Shown piece after piece: positions 8,821 to 17,271 of a DNA stretch of 64,000 bases (the stretch's first letter is position 1; each line of letters begins with the position of its first letter). Made by a program: the position numbers and the translations under genes. The notes under the pieces are model-generated. The model was not told the DNA's origin, made no database searches, and worked only from the letters and a program-made list of their open reading frames with translations. Origin of the DNA: Pistricoccus aurantiacus (GTDB taxonomy: Bacteria > Pseudomonadota > Gammaproteobacteria > Pseudomonadales > Halomonadaceae); NCBI RefSeq assembly GCF_007954585.1, contig NZ_CP042382.1, positions 1,736,001 through 1,800,000 of the forward strand, written 5' to 3'.

Positions 8821-11262
8821 ATGGGCAAGCCACACTACAAGACTGCCCTGGCGGGGTTGGTTACCGGTTCGAGTCTGTTGAGCACTTTCGTTCAAGCCGC
8901 TCCGCCGCCGTCGCTGCCTCCCGGCCAGCTCGACTGGCAGCCTTGGGGCGCCGAGGCGCCTTCCGGCGCGCTATGCAAAGGGCGCTACGTGATGCCCGAG
9001 TATCTGCTGCCCCCTGGCGACACCCCACGCCAGGTACGTTCCAGCGCGGACAGCGCGCGCTATGGCGAGGCGGGAGAAACCATTCTCTCCGGCGAGGTGA
9101 TCCTGCGGCGAGACGATAGCCAGCTGGAAGCGCCGCAACTGACCGTCAACGCCGCCCGCGACAGGGTTTCCGCCCAGGGACCGCTTGCGCTGCGCAGCTC
9201 GGGGATGCTGGTGCGCGGCAACGCCGCCGAGCTGTCTCTCGATAGCGACGCGGCGAGTATCGACAGCGCCCATTACGTGGCCCATCAACAGCGTCTGCGC
9301 GGCGATGCCCAGCAGCTGCAGCGCCTGGAAGACGGTCGCTACCGGCTGACGGAAGCCAGTTTCACCACCTGCGAGCCCGGCGATGATACCTGGCGGTTGA
9401 TCAGCAACGATATCCTCCTCGATCGAGAACAGGGATTCGGCACCGCCAAACACGCCCGGCTCGAAGTCGGCAAGGTGCCGGTGTTCTATTGGCCCTGGGT
9501 GCGATTTCCCATCGATGACCGCCGTCAGAGCGGTTTTCTTTGGCCGACCCTGGGCTTTTCCGGGGATTCCTTCGATTACGCCCAGCCCTATTATTTCAAC
9601 CTGGCGCCGAACTACGATGCGACCCTGACGCCGCGCTGGCTGACGGAGCATGGCCTGTTGCTGGGCGGCGAGTTTCGCTATCTGTTCGGCAGCGATGCGG
9701 GCATCATCGAAGGCGCCTATCTGGCGGACGACAAGGGCGGCGAGCGCAAAAATCCCAACGATCCTCCGGATGCCTTCGATGGTGAGGAACGCTGGTATCT
9801 GGATTATCGCCACCAGGGGCGTTTCTCGCCGCGTCTGGGATACCAGTTGCGCTATGGCGCCGCCAGCGACGGGCGCTATTTCGAGGACTTCGGCACCACC
9901 TTCGGGCAGCAGGATACGGAGTTCATGTCGCGCCTGGCGCTGCTGGACTATCGCGGCGATACCTGGCAGCTGGAAGCCCGTGCCCAAGGCTATCAGCGGC
10001 TCGAATATCCCCTCAAGGAAAACGACAAGCCCTTCTACCGTCTGCCGAGTCTTAGCGCCAACGCCGCCTGGTCTCAGGACGGCGGCTTCTATCAGCAGTG
10101 GTATTCCAACGCCACTTATTTCTGGCGAGACGTCAACGAGAATCTGGTGCCACTCGACGAAGCCGCCACCGGCACGCGGCTGCATCTGGCGCCGGCGCTT
10201 GGCTGGCGCAAGGCGCCCAGCTGGGGCTTTCTCGAACCGCGTCTGGAAATGCTTTATACCGCCTACTCCCTGGACTACGGCGCGCGGGACACGGATCGCG
10301 ACGAGGACTTGACCCGCACGGTGCCGGTGTCCTCCATCGACGCCGGGCTCTATTTCGAGCGCGATATGCAGGCCTTCGGCGCCGATTATCGCCAGACTCT
10401 TGAGCCCCGCTTGTATTACGCCTACGTGCCGGAAAAGGAGCAGAGCGAGTTCCCGGATTTCGACACGGAGCCGCTGGCCTTCTCCTGGAATCAACTGTGG
10501 TCGCCTTACCGCTTCACCGGCGTAGATCGGGTGGGAGACGTCAACAAGCTGTCCTACGGCGTGAGCACGCGCTTCCTGGAAGACGAGACCGGCCGCGAAC
10601 GTCTTGCGCTTTCACTGGGCCAAAGCGCCTATTTCGATGATCGCACCATCGACATGACCGGGGATCCGGATACGCTGCCGAATCGTGACACCAATTTCGA
10701 GGAATGGTACCGCGCCACCCGAAATCGCTCGCCCCTGGTGACCCGCCTCGACTGGCGGATCACCGATCGCTGGAGCACCCGCTATGAATGGCTCTACGAC
10801 GACAAGCGCGAGCGCACGGAGCAGAATCGGGTCGCGCTGAACTATCGCCACCCGGACGGCCATGTGCTGAACCTGGGCTACCGCTGGGAGCTTCAAGGCT
10901 TCGATCCAGGGGGTGATGCGGAAGATCGGCTGGGCTACAACCGGGAGGAGTTCGACACCTCCTTCGCCTGGAAAGCCAACAACAGGTTCGACCTGATCGG
11001 CCGTTTCCTTTACGACAACACCAATGACCGAGCCCTGGAACAGCTTGCCGGGGTGCAGTGGAATGATTGCTGCTATGGTCTACAGCTCGTGTGGCGCGAA
11101 TGGATCGACGACAACGACACCGCCAATACCATTGCGGACGACTATACGGATCGCGGTATCTTCCTCAATTTCGTATTCAAGGGGCTGGGCGGCGTCGGCC
11201 AGAGCGCCGATCAGTATTTCGAGCGGGCCATACCCGGTTACCGAACCACTGCTCTCAACTGA
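8821..11262 (+). CDS. lptD: LPS-assembly protein LptD
   Basis: LptD is the outer-membrane barrel that, with LptE, inserts lipopolysaccharide in the outer leaflet. The 813-residue product has a signal peptide (about 1-26, ending VQA), a periplasmic OstA/LptA-like jellyroll (about 75-205) and a large C-terminal beta barrel. The cysteines needed for the two interdomain disulfides are present: Cys52, Cys184 and the pair Cys750-Cys751. surA and pdxA follow, the order known from E. coli and Pseudomonas. Confidence 0.96.
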   Translation: MGKPHYKTALAGLVTGSSLLSTFVQAAPPPSLPPGQLDWQPWGAEAPSGALCKGRYVMPEYLLPPGDTPRQVRSSADSARYGEAGETILSGEVILRRDDSQLEAPQLTVNAARDRVSAQGPLALRSSGMLVRGNAAELSLDSDAASIDSAHYVAHQQRLRGDAQQLQRLEDGRYRLTEASFTTCEPGDDTWRLISNDILLDREQGFGTAKHARLEVGKVPVFYWPWVRFPIDDRRQSGFLWPTLGFSGDSFDYAQPYYFNLAPNYDATLTPRWLTEHGLLLGGEFRYLFGSDAGIIEGAYLADDKGGERKNPNDPPDAFDGEERWYLDYRHQGRFSPRLGYQLRYGAASDGRYFEDFGTTFGQQDTEFMSRLALLDYRGDTWQLEARAQGYQRLEYPLKENDKPFYRLPSLSANAAWSQDGGFYQQWYSNATYFWRDVNENLVPLDEAATGTRLHLAPALGWRKAPSWGFLEPRLEMLYTAYSLDYGARDTDRDEDLTRTVPVSSIDAGLYFERDMQAFGADYRQTLEPRLYYAYVPEKEQSEFPDFDTEPLAFSWNQLWSPYRFTGVDRVGDVNKLSYGVSTRFLEDETGRERLALSLGQSAYFDDRTIDMTGDPDTLPNRDTNFEEWYRATRNRSPLVTRLDWRITDRWSTRYEWLYDDKRERTEQNRVALNYRHPDGHVLNLGYRWELQGFDPGGDAEDRLGYNREEFDTSFAWKANNRFDLIGRFLYDNTNDRALEQLAGVQWNDCCYGLQLVWREWIDDNDTANTIADDYTDRGIFLNFVFKGLGGVGQSADQYFERAIPGYRTTALN

Positions 11263-11353
11263 GACCGGCGATGGGTGCTGCCGAATCAATGAATATCATT
11301 CGATACATCAAATGACATGATGAAAGTGAACGAGGTAATTATGCGAGGTACTT

Positions 11354-12325
11354 ATGCGTAGTCGACTGCTCGCTTCCCTGGGGTTCGCCCTGGTGCTCGG
11401 CATCGCGCCCTTGGCGGCAATGGCGCAGGCTCTGCAGCCGCTGGACCGTATCGTGGCGGTGGTCAATGAAGACGCGATCATGCAAAGCGAGCTTGATCAG
11501 CGTATCGATCAGGCGCGGCGGCAACTGCAGCAGCGCGGCATCGAGGCGCCTTCCGAACGCTCTCTGAGAGACCAGGTGCTGGAGCGCATGATCGTCGAGG
11601 AAATTCAGCTGCAGATGGCCAAGGAGGCCAACCTCGGCGTCGATGACACCGAGCTCAACCGTACCGTGCGCGGTATCGCCGAACAGAACGGCATGAGCCT
11701 GGATCAGTTTGCCGATACGCTGGAAGCGGACGGCATGTCCCTGGCCGCGGTGCGCGAGGACGTACGTCGGGAAATGCTGATTCGTCAGATTCAGCAGCGT
11801 CGGGTCGCCAGCCGTATCAACATCAGCGAGCGGGAAGTCGATCGTTATCTTCAGCAGGGCGGTACGGATGCGAGCTATCATCTGGCGCAGATTCTGGTGG
11901 CGCTGCCCCAGTCGCCGTCCACCGCCCAGGTCGAAGCGGCGCGGGACAAGATCGAGCGCCTGAGGCGAGAGGTCGAGCAGGGGGCGGATTTCGCCGCCGT
12001 GGCCGCGGCGGAGTCCGACGGCAGCCAGGCCCTGAACGGGGGCGATCTGGGTGTACGAAGCGCCGGGGAAATTCCGACGATCTTTGCCGATACGGTACCC
12101 AACCTGAGCGTCGGCGAGGTAAGCCAGCCGATTCGAAGCCCCAGCGGTTTCCATCTGGTCAAGCTGCTCGATCGCCAGGGTGGGCAGTCCATCTCCGGCG
12201 AAGCCCAGCGGGATCAGGTACGCAATACGCTGTTTCAGCGCAAGGCAAACGACGAGCTGGAAGCCTGGATTCAAGAGATTCGCGCGGGCGCCTATATCGA
12301 CAATCGCCTGACGGGCAATGGTTGA
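11354..12325 (+). CDS. surA: Periplasmic chaperone / peptidyl-prolyl isomerase SurA, single-parvulin form
   Basis: SurA escorts outer-membrane proteins, LptD included, across the periplasm. A signal peptide (about 1-25, AAMAQA) precedes the helical N domain (about 27-165). One parvulin domain follows (about 174-275, from YHLAQILVAL to FHLVKLLDRQ), then the C-terminal helix and strand. The total is 323 residues, while E. coli SurA has 428 with two parvulin domains, so one is missing here. GAGG lies upstream of the ATG at 11354. pdxA starts 8 nt after the stop. Confidence 0.92.
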   Translation: MRSRLLASLGFALVLGIAPLAAMAQALQPLDRIVAVVNEDAIMQSELDQRIDQARRQLQQRGIEAPSERSLRDQVLERMIVEEIQLQMAKEANLGVDDTELNRTVRGIAEQNGMSLDQFADTLEADGMSLAAVREDVRREMLIRQIQQRRVASRINISEREVDRYLQQGGTDASYHLAQILVALPQSPSTAQVEAARDKIERLRREVEQGADFAAVAAAESDGSQALNGGDLGVRSAGEIPTIFADTVPNLSVGEVSQPIRSPSGFHLVKLLDRQGGQSISGEAQRDQVRNTLFQRKANDELEAWIQEIRAGAYIDNRLTGNG

Positions 12326-12333
12326 GGCCGGCA

Positions 12334-13392
12334 ATGGTTGACTCCCGCCAACAGCCCTGTCTGGCGCTGACCACCGGCGAGCCGGCGGGCATCGGGCCGG
12401 AACTGGTGCTAAAGCTGACGCAAGACATCGACGCGCTGCCGGGCCGCATCGTTGCGGTAGGAGACCCGCAGCTGTTGACGCAGCGGGCGCGCGCCTTGGA
12501 TATCCCCATCGAACTCGACGTGCTGGCCATGAACGAGTCGCCGCGTGCGGCCCGCCCGGGAGTCCTGTCGGTATGGCCGGTGCCGCTGCGAGTGTCATCA
12601 CGGCCCGGCGTGCTCGATCCGGCAAACGCGGATTACGTGCTGAATACCCTGGACGTGGCCATCGCCGCCTGTGATCAGGGTAGCGCCCAGGCCATGGTCA
12701 CTTCACCGCTGCACAAGGGCGCGATCATCGAAGGGGGGCATCCCGGGTTTACCGGCCACACGGAATACCTGCGGGACGCCTGTGGCGTAGACGAGGTGGT
12801 GATGATGCTGGCAACCCAGTCGGCGCTGCATGGCCGAGTCGCGGGGCAGCCATACTGTCCCCTGCGGGTCGCCCTGGCGACCACGCATCTGCCGCTTCGT
12901 CAGGTGGCTCAGGCGATCACCCAGCCAGGTCTGGAGCGGGTGCTGCGCATTCTCGCCCGGGATCTCAAGCGGCATTTCGGCATCGCCTGTCCGCGCATCG
13001 CGGTCTGCGGCCTCAATCCCCACGCCGGTGAGGGCGGCCATCTCGGTGACGAGGAAATCACCACCCTGATTCCCGTTCTGGAGCGCCTGCGCGGCGAGGG
13101 AATGCAGCTTATCGGTCCGCTGCCGGCGGATACCCTGTTCACGCCGCGTCATCTGGACCAGGTGGACGCGGTACTCGCCATGTATCACGACCAGGGTCTG
13201 GCGGTGCTCAAGTACGCGGGATTCGGCCTGGGGGCCAATATTACCCTCGGGCTGCCCCTGATTCGCACTTCCGTGGATCACGGCACGGCGCTGGACCTGG
13301 CCGGGAAGGGCGTCGCCGACCCGGGCAGCCTGCGAGTGGCGCTCCAAGTGGCGGCGGACATGGCCCGGGCCGCCAACCAAGGCTTGCCTTAA
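12334..13392 (+). CDS. pdxA: 4-hydroxythreonine-4-phosphate dehydrogenase
   Basis: PdxA oxidises 4-phosphohydroxy-L-threonine with NAD in pyridoxal phosphate synthesis. The 352-residue protein has TTGEPAGIGPEL near the N terminus, FTGHTEYL around His142, and the metal-binding histidines in ATTHLPL (His185), GLNPHAGE and MYHDQG. The ATG at 12334 has GAGG 6 nt upstream, partly inside the surA stop, so the two genes are probably one transcript. rsmA follows after 21 nt. Confidence 0.96.
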   Translation: MVDSRQQPCLALTTGEPAGIGPELVLKLTQDIDALPGRIVAVGDPQLLTQRARALDIPIELDVLAMNESPRAARPGVLSVWPVPLRVSSRPGVLDPANADYVLNTLDVAIAACDQGSAQAMVTSPLHKGAIIEGGHPGFTGHTEYLRDACGVDEVVMMLATQSALHGRVAGQPYCPLRVALATTHLPLRQVAQAITQPGLERVLRILARDLKRHFGIACPRIAVCGLNPHAGEGGHLGDEEITTLIPVLERLRGEGMQLIGPLPADTLFTPRHLDQVDAVLAMYHDQGLAVLKYAGFGLGANITLGLPLIRTSVDHGTALDLAGKGVADPGSLRVALQVAADMARAANQGLP

Positions 13393-13413
13393 GCCAAAAG
13401 GAATCTTGCTCTT

Positions 13414-14220
13414 ATGCCCGGCTCTGCTTTACCTCGCGCGCGCAAGCGCTTCGGTCAGAACTTCCTGCGCGACCCCGGGGTCATCGCGGCCATCGTCCGG
13501 GCCATTCGCCCCAGAGCCGACGAGCGGCTGGTAGAAATCGGTCCGGGGCAAGGCGCGCTGACGGAGCCGCTGCTGGAAGAGACCGGCAAGCTGGAAGTCA
13601 TCGAACTCGACCGGGATCTGATTCCCGGTCTGCGGGTCCAGTTCTTCAACTATCCGGATCTGGTGATTCACGAAGGCGATGCGCTGAGCTTCGATTTCGC
13701 GGCGCTGAAGGGAGAAGGCAGGCCGCTGCGGGTGGTAGGCAATCTGCCCTACAACATTTCCACGCCGTTGATCGTGCATCTGTTGCAGACCCGCCACGTC
13801 ATCAGTGATATGCACTTCATGCTGCAGAAAGAAGTGGTGGATCGGCTTGCCGCGACTCCCGGCGGAGCGGATTGGGGTCGCCTTTCCGTGATGGCTCAGT
13901 ACCATTGCGAGGTCGAGTCCCTGTTCAGGGTGCCGCCGGAAGCCTTCGTGCCCCGACCAAAGGTGGATTCCGCCATCGTCAGGCTGACGCCTCACGCTAC
14001 GCTGTCTCATCCCGCCAAGGATGAGACGCTGCTGTTCGAACTGGTGCGGGAGGCCTTCGGTCAGCGACGCAAGACCTTGAGAAACAATCTCAAGAAGCGT
14101 ATCGATGCGGAGGCCTTGACGGCGCTCGGCATCGACCCTGGTCGACGCCCACAGACCCTAAGCGTAGCCGAGTTCGTACGTATCGCCGATCATCTGGCCG
14201 GAGCGACCCATGACGGATAA
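13414..14220 (+). CDS. rsmA: 16S rRNA (A1518/A1519-N6)-dimethyltransferase
   Basis: RsmA (KsgA) dimethylates two adjacent adenines in helix 45 of 16S rRNA, a late step of 30S assembly; its loss gives kasugamycin resistance. The 268-residue protein shows the SAM-binding EIGPGQGALT at 41-50, ELDRDL, and the catalytic NLPYNIS at 110-116. AAAAGGA lies 11 nt upstream of the ATG. The 3' end overlaps apaG by 11 nt. Confidence 0.96.
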   Translation: MPGSALPRARKRFGQNFLRDPGVIAAIVRAIRPRADERLVEIGPGQGALTEPLLEETGKLEVIELDRDLIPGLRVQFFNYPDLVIHEGDALSFDFAALKGEGRPLRVVGNLPYNISTPLIVHLLQTRHVISDMHFMLQKEVVDRLAATPGGADWGRLSVMAQYHCEVESLFRVPPEAFVPRPKVDSAIVRLTPHATLSHPAKDETLLFELVREAFGQRRKTLRNNLKKRIDAEALTALGIDPGRRPQTLSVAEFVRIADHLAGATHDG

Positions 14221-14608
14221 TGAGCTTGGCGAACTGGCAAATGCCGTCAGCGTGCAGGTGGAGCCGGTCTATCACGCGCAGGAATCCTCCACGGCGCAGC
14301 AGCGCTACGTTTTCAGCTACACCGTTACCTTGCGCAATCATTCCAGCCGTAGCGTCCAGCTGTTGACCCGCTACTGGAAAATCACCCAGGGCAGCGGCAA
14401 GGTGCAGGAAGTGCGCGGCAAGGGGGTGGTAGGCAAGCAGCCGCTGATCGAGCCCGGCAAGCTGTTTCACTATACCAGTCGCGCGGTGCTCGATGGCCCG
14501 GTAGGGGTGATGCAAGGGTGCTATACCTTTATCGATACGCGAAATCAGCGCAGCTTCGAGGTGCCCATTGCGCCGTTTCGCCTGGCGATCCCCCATCAGG
14601 TGCATTGA
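14210..14608 (+). CDS. apaG: ApaG protein
   Basis: ApaG is a 132-residue fibronectin-III-like fold protein found with rsmA and apaH throughout gammaproteobacteria; its biochemical role is not settled. Typical segments are YTVTLRNHSSRSVQLLTRYW, KGVVGKQPLIEPG and MQGCYTFI. It starts inside the end of rsmA, so translation is probably coupled. Confidence 0.94.
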   Translation: MTDNELGELANAVSVQVEPVYHAQESSTAQQRYVFSYTVTLRNHSSRSVQLLTRYWKITQGSGKVQEVRGKGVVGKQPLIEPGKLFHYTSRAVLDGPVGVMQGCYTFIDTRNQRSFEVPIAPFRLAIPHQVH

Positions 14609-14699
14609 CCCGGCCAATTCTGGTCGGTTCGAGCGTTTTATCGTCTGTCGCTGCTCGTCATTTGCACAAGTGTTTACTCGATACCTGCAAGGAGCACGC

Positions 14700-15518
14700 A
14701 TGTCGACCTATGTCATCGGTGATCTGCAAGGTTGCCATGGAGAGTTCGTCGCCCTGCTGGAGCGAATCGACTTCGATCCGGCTCGGGATCGTCTCTGGCT
14801 AGCGGGGGACCTGGTCAATCGCGGCCCGGGCTCTCTGGCCTGCCTGCGGGAAGTGATGGCCTTGAAGGACGCCGCGCGGGTAGTGCTGGGCAATCATGAT
14901 CTGCATCTGCTGGCGGTGGCCCGAGGAGGTGCGAGCCTGAAGTGGAGCGATACCCTGGAAGACACTCTCGCCGCGCCGGATCGGGAAACGCTGCTCGACT
15001 GGCTGCAGGCCCGACCGCTGGTGATACGCGACGGCGATCTGCTGATGAGTCACGCAGGTATTCTGCCGCAGTGGAGTCTGGAACAGGCTAGCGCCTTGGG
15101 CGAGGAAGTGCAGGCTCGGCTGAGCGCGGAGAATAGCGGTGCCTTTCTTGAACAGATGTATGGCAACGATCCGGCCTGCTGGCGAGACGATCTCGACGGC
15201 GTGGCGAGGCTCAGGATGATCGTCAACGTGCTGACTCGCATGCGCTTCATCGACGCCCAGGGCTGCCTGGATTTCCAGGCCAAGGAAGGGCTCGATCTGG
15301 CGCCGCAAGGATTCGCGCCCTGGTTCAGCTTCCCCCGTCAGGATAATGCCCGGCTGCTATTCGGCCACTGGGCGGCGTTGGAAGGCCAGACCCCGGGAAG
15401 CCGCGTCAATGTCGAGGCGCTGGATACCGGCTGCGTATGGGGCGGCAGCCTGACCGCGCTGAACCTGGAGAGCGGTGAGCGTATCAGCGTCCCCAGCCGC
15501 CAGCCTCGTGAACGCTGA
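14700..15518 (+). CDS. apaH: Bis(5'-nucleosyl)-tetraphosphatase, symmetrical
   Basis: ApaH cleaves Ap4A to two ADP and can also remove Np4 RNA caps. The 272-residue metallophosphatase has the expected metal motifs: [10 protein letters not shown] at 6-15, GDLVNRG at 36-42 and GNHDLHLL at 64-71, with later histidines in MSHAGI and FGHWAAL. The ATG at 14700 has AAGGAG 5 nt upstream. The 3' end overlaps cca by 44 nt if cca starts at its GTG. Confidence 0.96.
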   Translation: MSTYVIGDLQGCHGEFVALLERIDFDPARDRLWLAGDLVNRGPGSLACLREVMALKDAARVVLGNHDLHLLAVARGGASLKWSDTLEDTLAAPDRETLLDWLQARPLVIRDGDLLMSHAGILPQWSLEQASALGEEVQARLSAENSGAFLEQMYGNDPACWRDDLDGVARLRMIVNVLTRMRFIDAQGCLDFQAKEGLDLAPQGFAPWFSFPRQDNARLLFGHWAALEGQTPGSRVNVEALDTGCVWGGSLTALNLESGERISVPSRQPRER

Positions 15519-16647
15519 TCCTCTGCTCGATGGACTCGAGGTCTACTGCGTCGGCGGTGCGGTGCGCGATCGGCTGCTGGGCTGGCCGGTGGTGGATCGA
15601 GACTGGGTGGTGGTCGGCGCCACGCCGCAGGAAATGCTGCGACGCGGCTTCAAGCCCGTGGGACGGGATTTTCCGGTGTTCCTGCACCCCCACAGCCACG
15701 AGGAATACGCCCTGGCCCGCACCGAGCGCAAAGCGGGGCGCGGCTATACCGGCTTTCGCGTGCATGCCAGTCCTGAGGTCACCCTGGAAGAAGACCTGGC
15801 GCGGCGGGATCTGACCATCAACGCCATGGCGCAAGCGCCAGACGGAAGGCTGATCGATCCCTACGACGGGCAAGCGGATCTCGAGGCGCGGCGGCTGCGG
15901 CACGTCTCGCCGGCCTTCGTCGAGGATCCCTTGCGGGTGCTGCGTACCGCGCGCTTTCTGGCCCGCTACACTGAGCTCGGCTTCCATATCGACGCTGGCA
16001 CCCGGCGTCTGATGGGCAAACTTGTCGAAAGCGGCGAAATGCACCATCTGGTGGCGGAAAGGGTCTGGACGGAAACCGAAAAGGCGCTGGGGGAGCTCCA
16101 CCCCGAGGCCTATTTCCGCGCGCTGGACGACTGCGGCGCGCTGGACGTGCTGATGCCGGAGCTGAGCGCGGACGATCTCGGTCTGGAAGCGGCTCTCGAA
16201 CGCCTGCACCGACTACCGGAGGATAACGGCGATCGGTCGCGCTGGCGCTGGGCGCGGCTGGTGGAGCACCTCGAGGACCAGGAGCGGGAGCGGTTGACCC
16301 AGCGCCTGCGTCTGCCCAACGCCTATGCGGAACTGGCCCGGCAGGTGGCAAAAACTCGTCATCTGCGCTTGAGCGTCGCCACTTTGGGACTCAACGCTCG
16401 GGAGACGATGGACTGGCTCGACGGCATCGACGCCTGGCGCAGAAGTGAGCGGGTGGCACCACTGTTCGACCTGGTCAGCCTCGAGGATACCCAGCTTGCC
16501 ACGGACCTGGCCCTAAGCTGGCGCCTGGCGGCGCAGATCCACCCGGCGTCGCTGCTCGAGGAAGGCTTCAAGGGCAAGGCGCTGGGAGAGGAACTGGCCA
16601 GGCGCCGCTTCGAGACCATCGAGAGCGCCCTGCAGAAATCGGACTAA
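15475..16647 (+). CDS. cca: CCA-adding tRNA nucleotidyltransferase
   Basis: The enzyme adds or repairs the 3' CCA of tRNAs. The class II nucleotidyltransferase head is intact: [12 protein letters not shown] at 25-36, the metal-binding DRDW at 41-44, and [10 protein letters not shown] around 119. No HD phosphohydrolase motif is visible in the C-terminal half, unlike E. coli Cca. The start is uncertain: GTG at 15475 has GGAG nearby and overlaps apaH by 44 nt, while GTG at 15508 would begin closer to the catalytic fold. The gene converges on a DUF427 gene with 4 nt overlap. Confidence 0.93.
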   Translation: MSVSASPAASLVNADPLLDGLEVYCVGGAVRDRLLGWPVVDRDWVVVGATPQEMLRRGFKPVGRDFPVFLHPHSHEEYALARTERKAGRGYTGFRVHASPEVTLEEDLARRDLTINAMAQAPDGRLIDPYDGQADLEARRLRHVSPAFVEDPLRVLRTARFLARYTELGFHIDAGTRRLMGKLVESGEMHHLVAERVWTETEKALGELHPEAYFRALDDCGALDVLMPELSADDLGLEAALERLHRLPEDNGDRSRWRWARLVEHLEDQERERLTQRLRLPNAYAELARQVAKTRHLRLSVATLGLNARETMDWLDGIDAWRRSERVAPLFDLVSLEDTQLATDLALSWRLAAQIHPASLLEEGFKGKALGEELARRRFETIESALQKSD

Positions 16648-16997
16648 TCCAATCGTTCTTCCACCAGGCGCGTATCGAAGGCCAGGTGATCCTTGATCGC
16701 GGCCATGGCCTCGAAGGGTTGCTCGTAGCTCCAGGCGATATCCGACACAACCTCACCATCCTGTTCGAGTGAAAAGTAGGTCGCATCGCCCTTGAACGGG
16801 CAATGAGTGAGCGTCGCTGACCTGACGAGCCGCGGCATATCCACATCTTCTCGCGGGATATATTGTCGGTGCGGGTAATCCGTCTCCCGCAGTTTGATGG
16901 CATAGCGACTATCCGCGATCGCCTGCCCGCCAAGGCGGACGCGAACGGTCCGGTCATGAGGATGCAGGCTGATGCGGCCGGCGGGATCGTGAGTCAT
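16644..16997 (-). CDS. DUF427 domain protein
   Basis: The 117-residue protein belongs to the DUF427 family of small beta proteins with no assigned reaction. Typical segments are [24 protein letters not shown] and DIAWSYEQP. The ATG at 16997 has GGAG 7 nt upstream; in-frame starts further up give an unlikely extension. It lies at the left edge of the accessory block, on the opposite strand to cca. Confidence 0.85.
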   Translation of the reverse strand: MTHDPAGRISLHPHDRTVRVRLGGQAIADSRYAIKLRETDYPHRQYIPREDVDMPRLVRSATLTHCPFKGDATYFSLEQDGEVVSDIAWSYEQPFEAMAAIKDHLAFDTRLVEERLD

Positions 16998-17082
16998 TGG
17001 GAAGCTCCAAAGCAGCGTTACGTCCATTTCACTATAGCAGTCGCGGCGACGATGCAACGACAACCCAAGGCATGCGGCCATG

Positions 17083-17271
17083 TCATCCCCGCATCTCGGA
17101 TGATTCATCATCCGACCCCTTTTCAGCCGCTGCTATACGTCGCTGTCGCAGAATGCGCCCAATCAACACCAGGTTCATGGCGATAAAGAACAGGTTCCAG
17201 TAAACCACCTCCAGCAACGGCTCCGGCCGGCTGGCATCCGGGTCAGGCAGAGTATTCTGACGAATGCGCAT
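17083..17271 (-). CDS. Small single-span membrane protein, coupled to the cysteine-rich gene
   Basis: This 62-residue reading frame starts at an ATG whose A is the last base of the upstream gene's TGA (TGATG), a common sign of translational coupling. It has one membrane span (about 24-43, rich in F, L, I and V), then RQRR and an acidic tail. No family is recognised with confidence. The frame stays open upstream inside the neighbouring gene, but the protein-like part begins here. Confidence 0.6.
   Translation of the reverse strand: MRIRQNTLPDPDASRPEPLLEVVYWNLFFIAMNLVLIGRILRQRRIAAAEKGSDDESSEMRG

Noticed and set aside
8971-10494. A 507-codon open frame antisense to lptD
   Set aside because: Shadow of high-GC lptD, without ribosome site or known domain.
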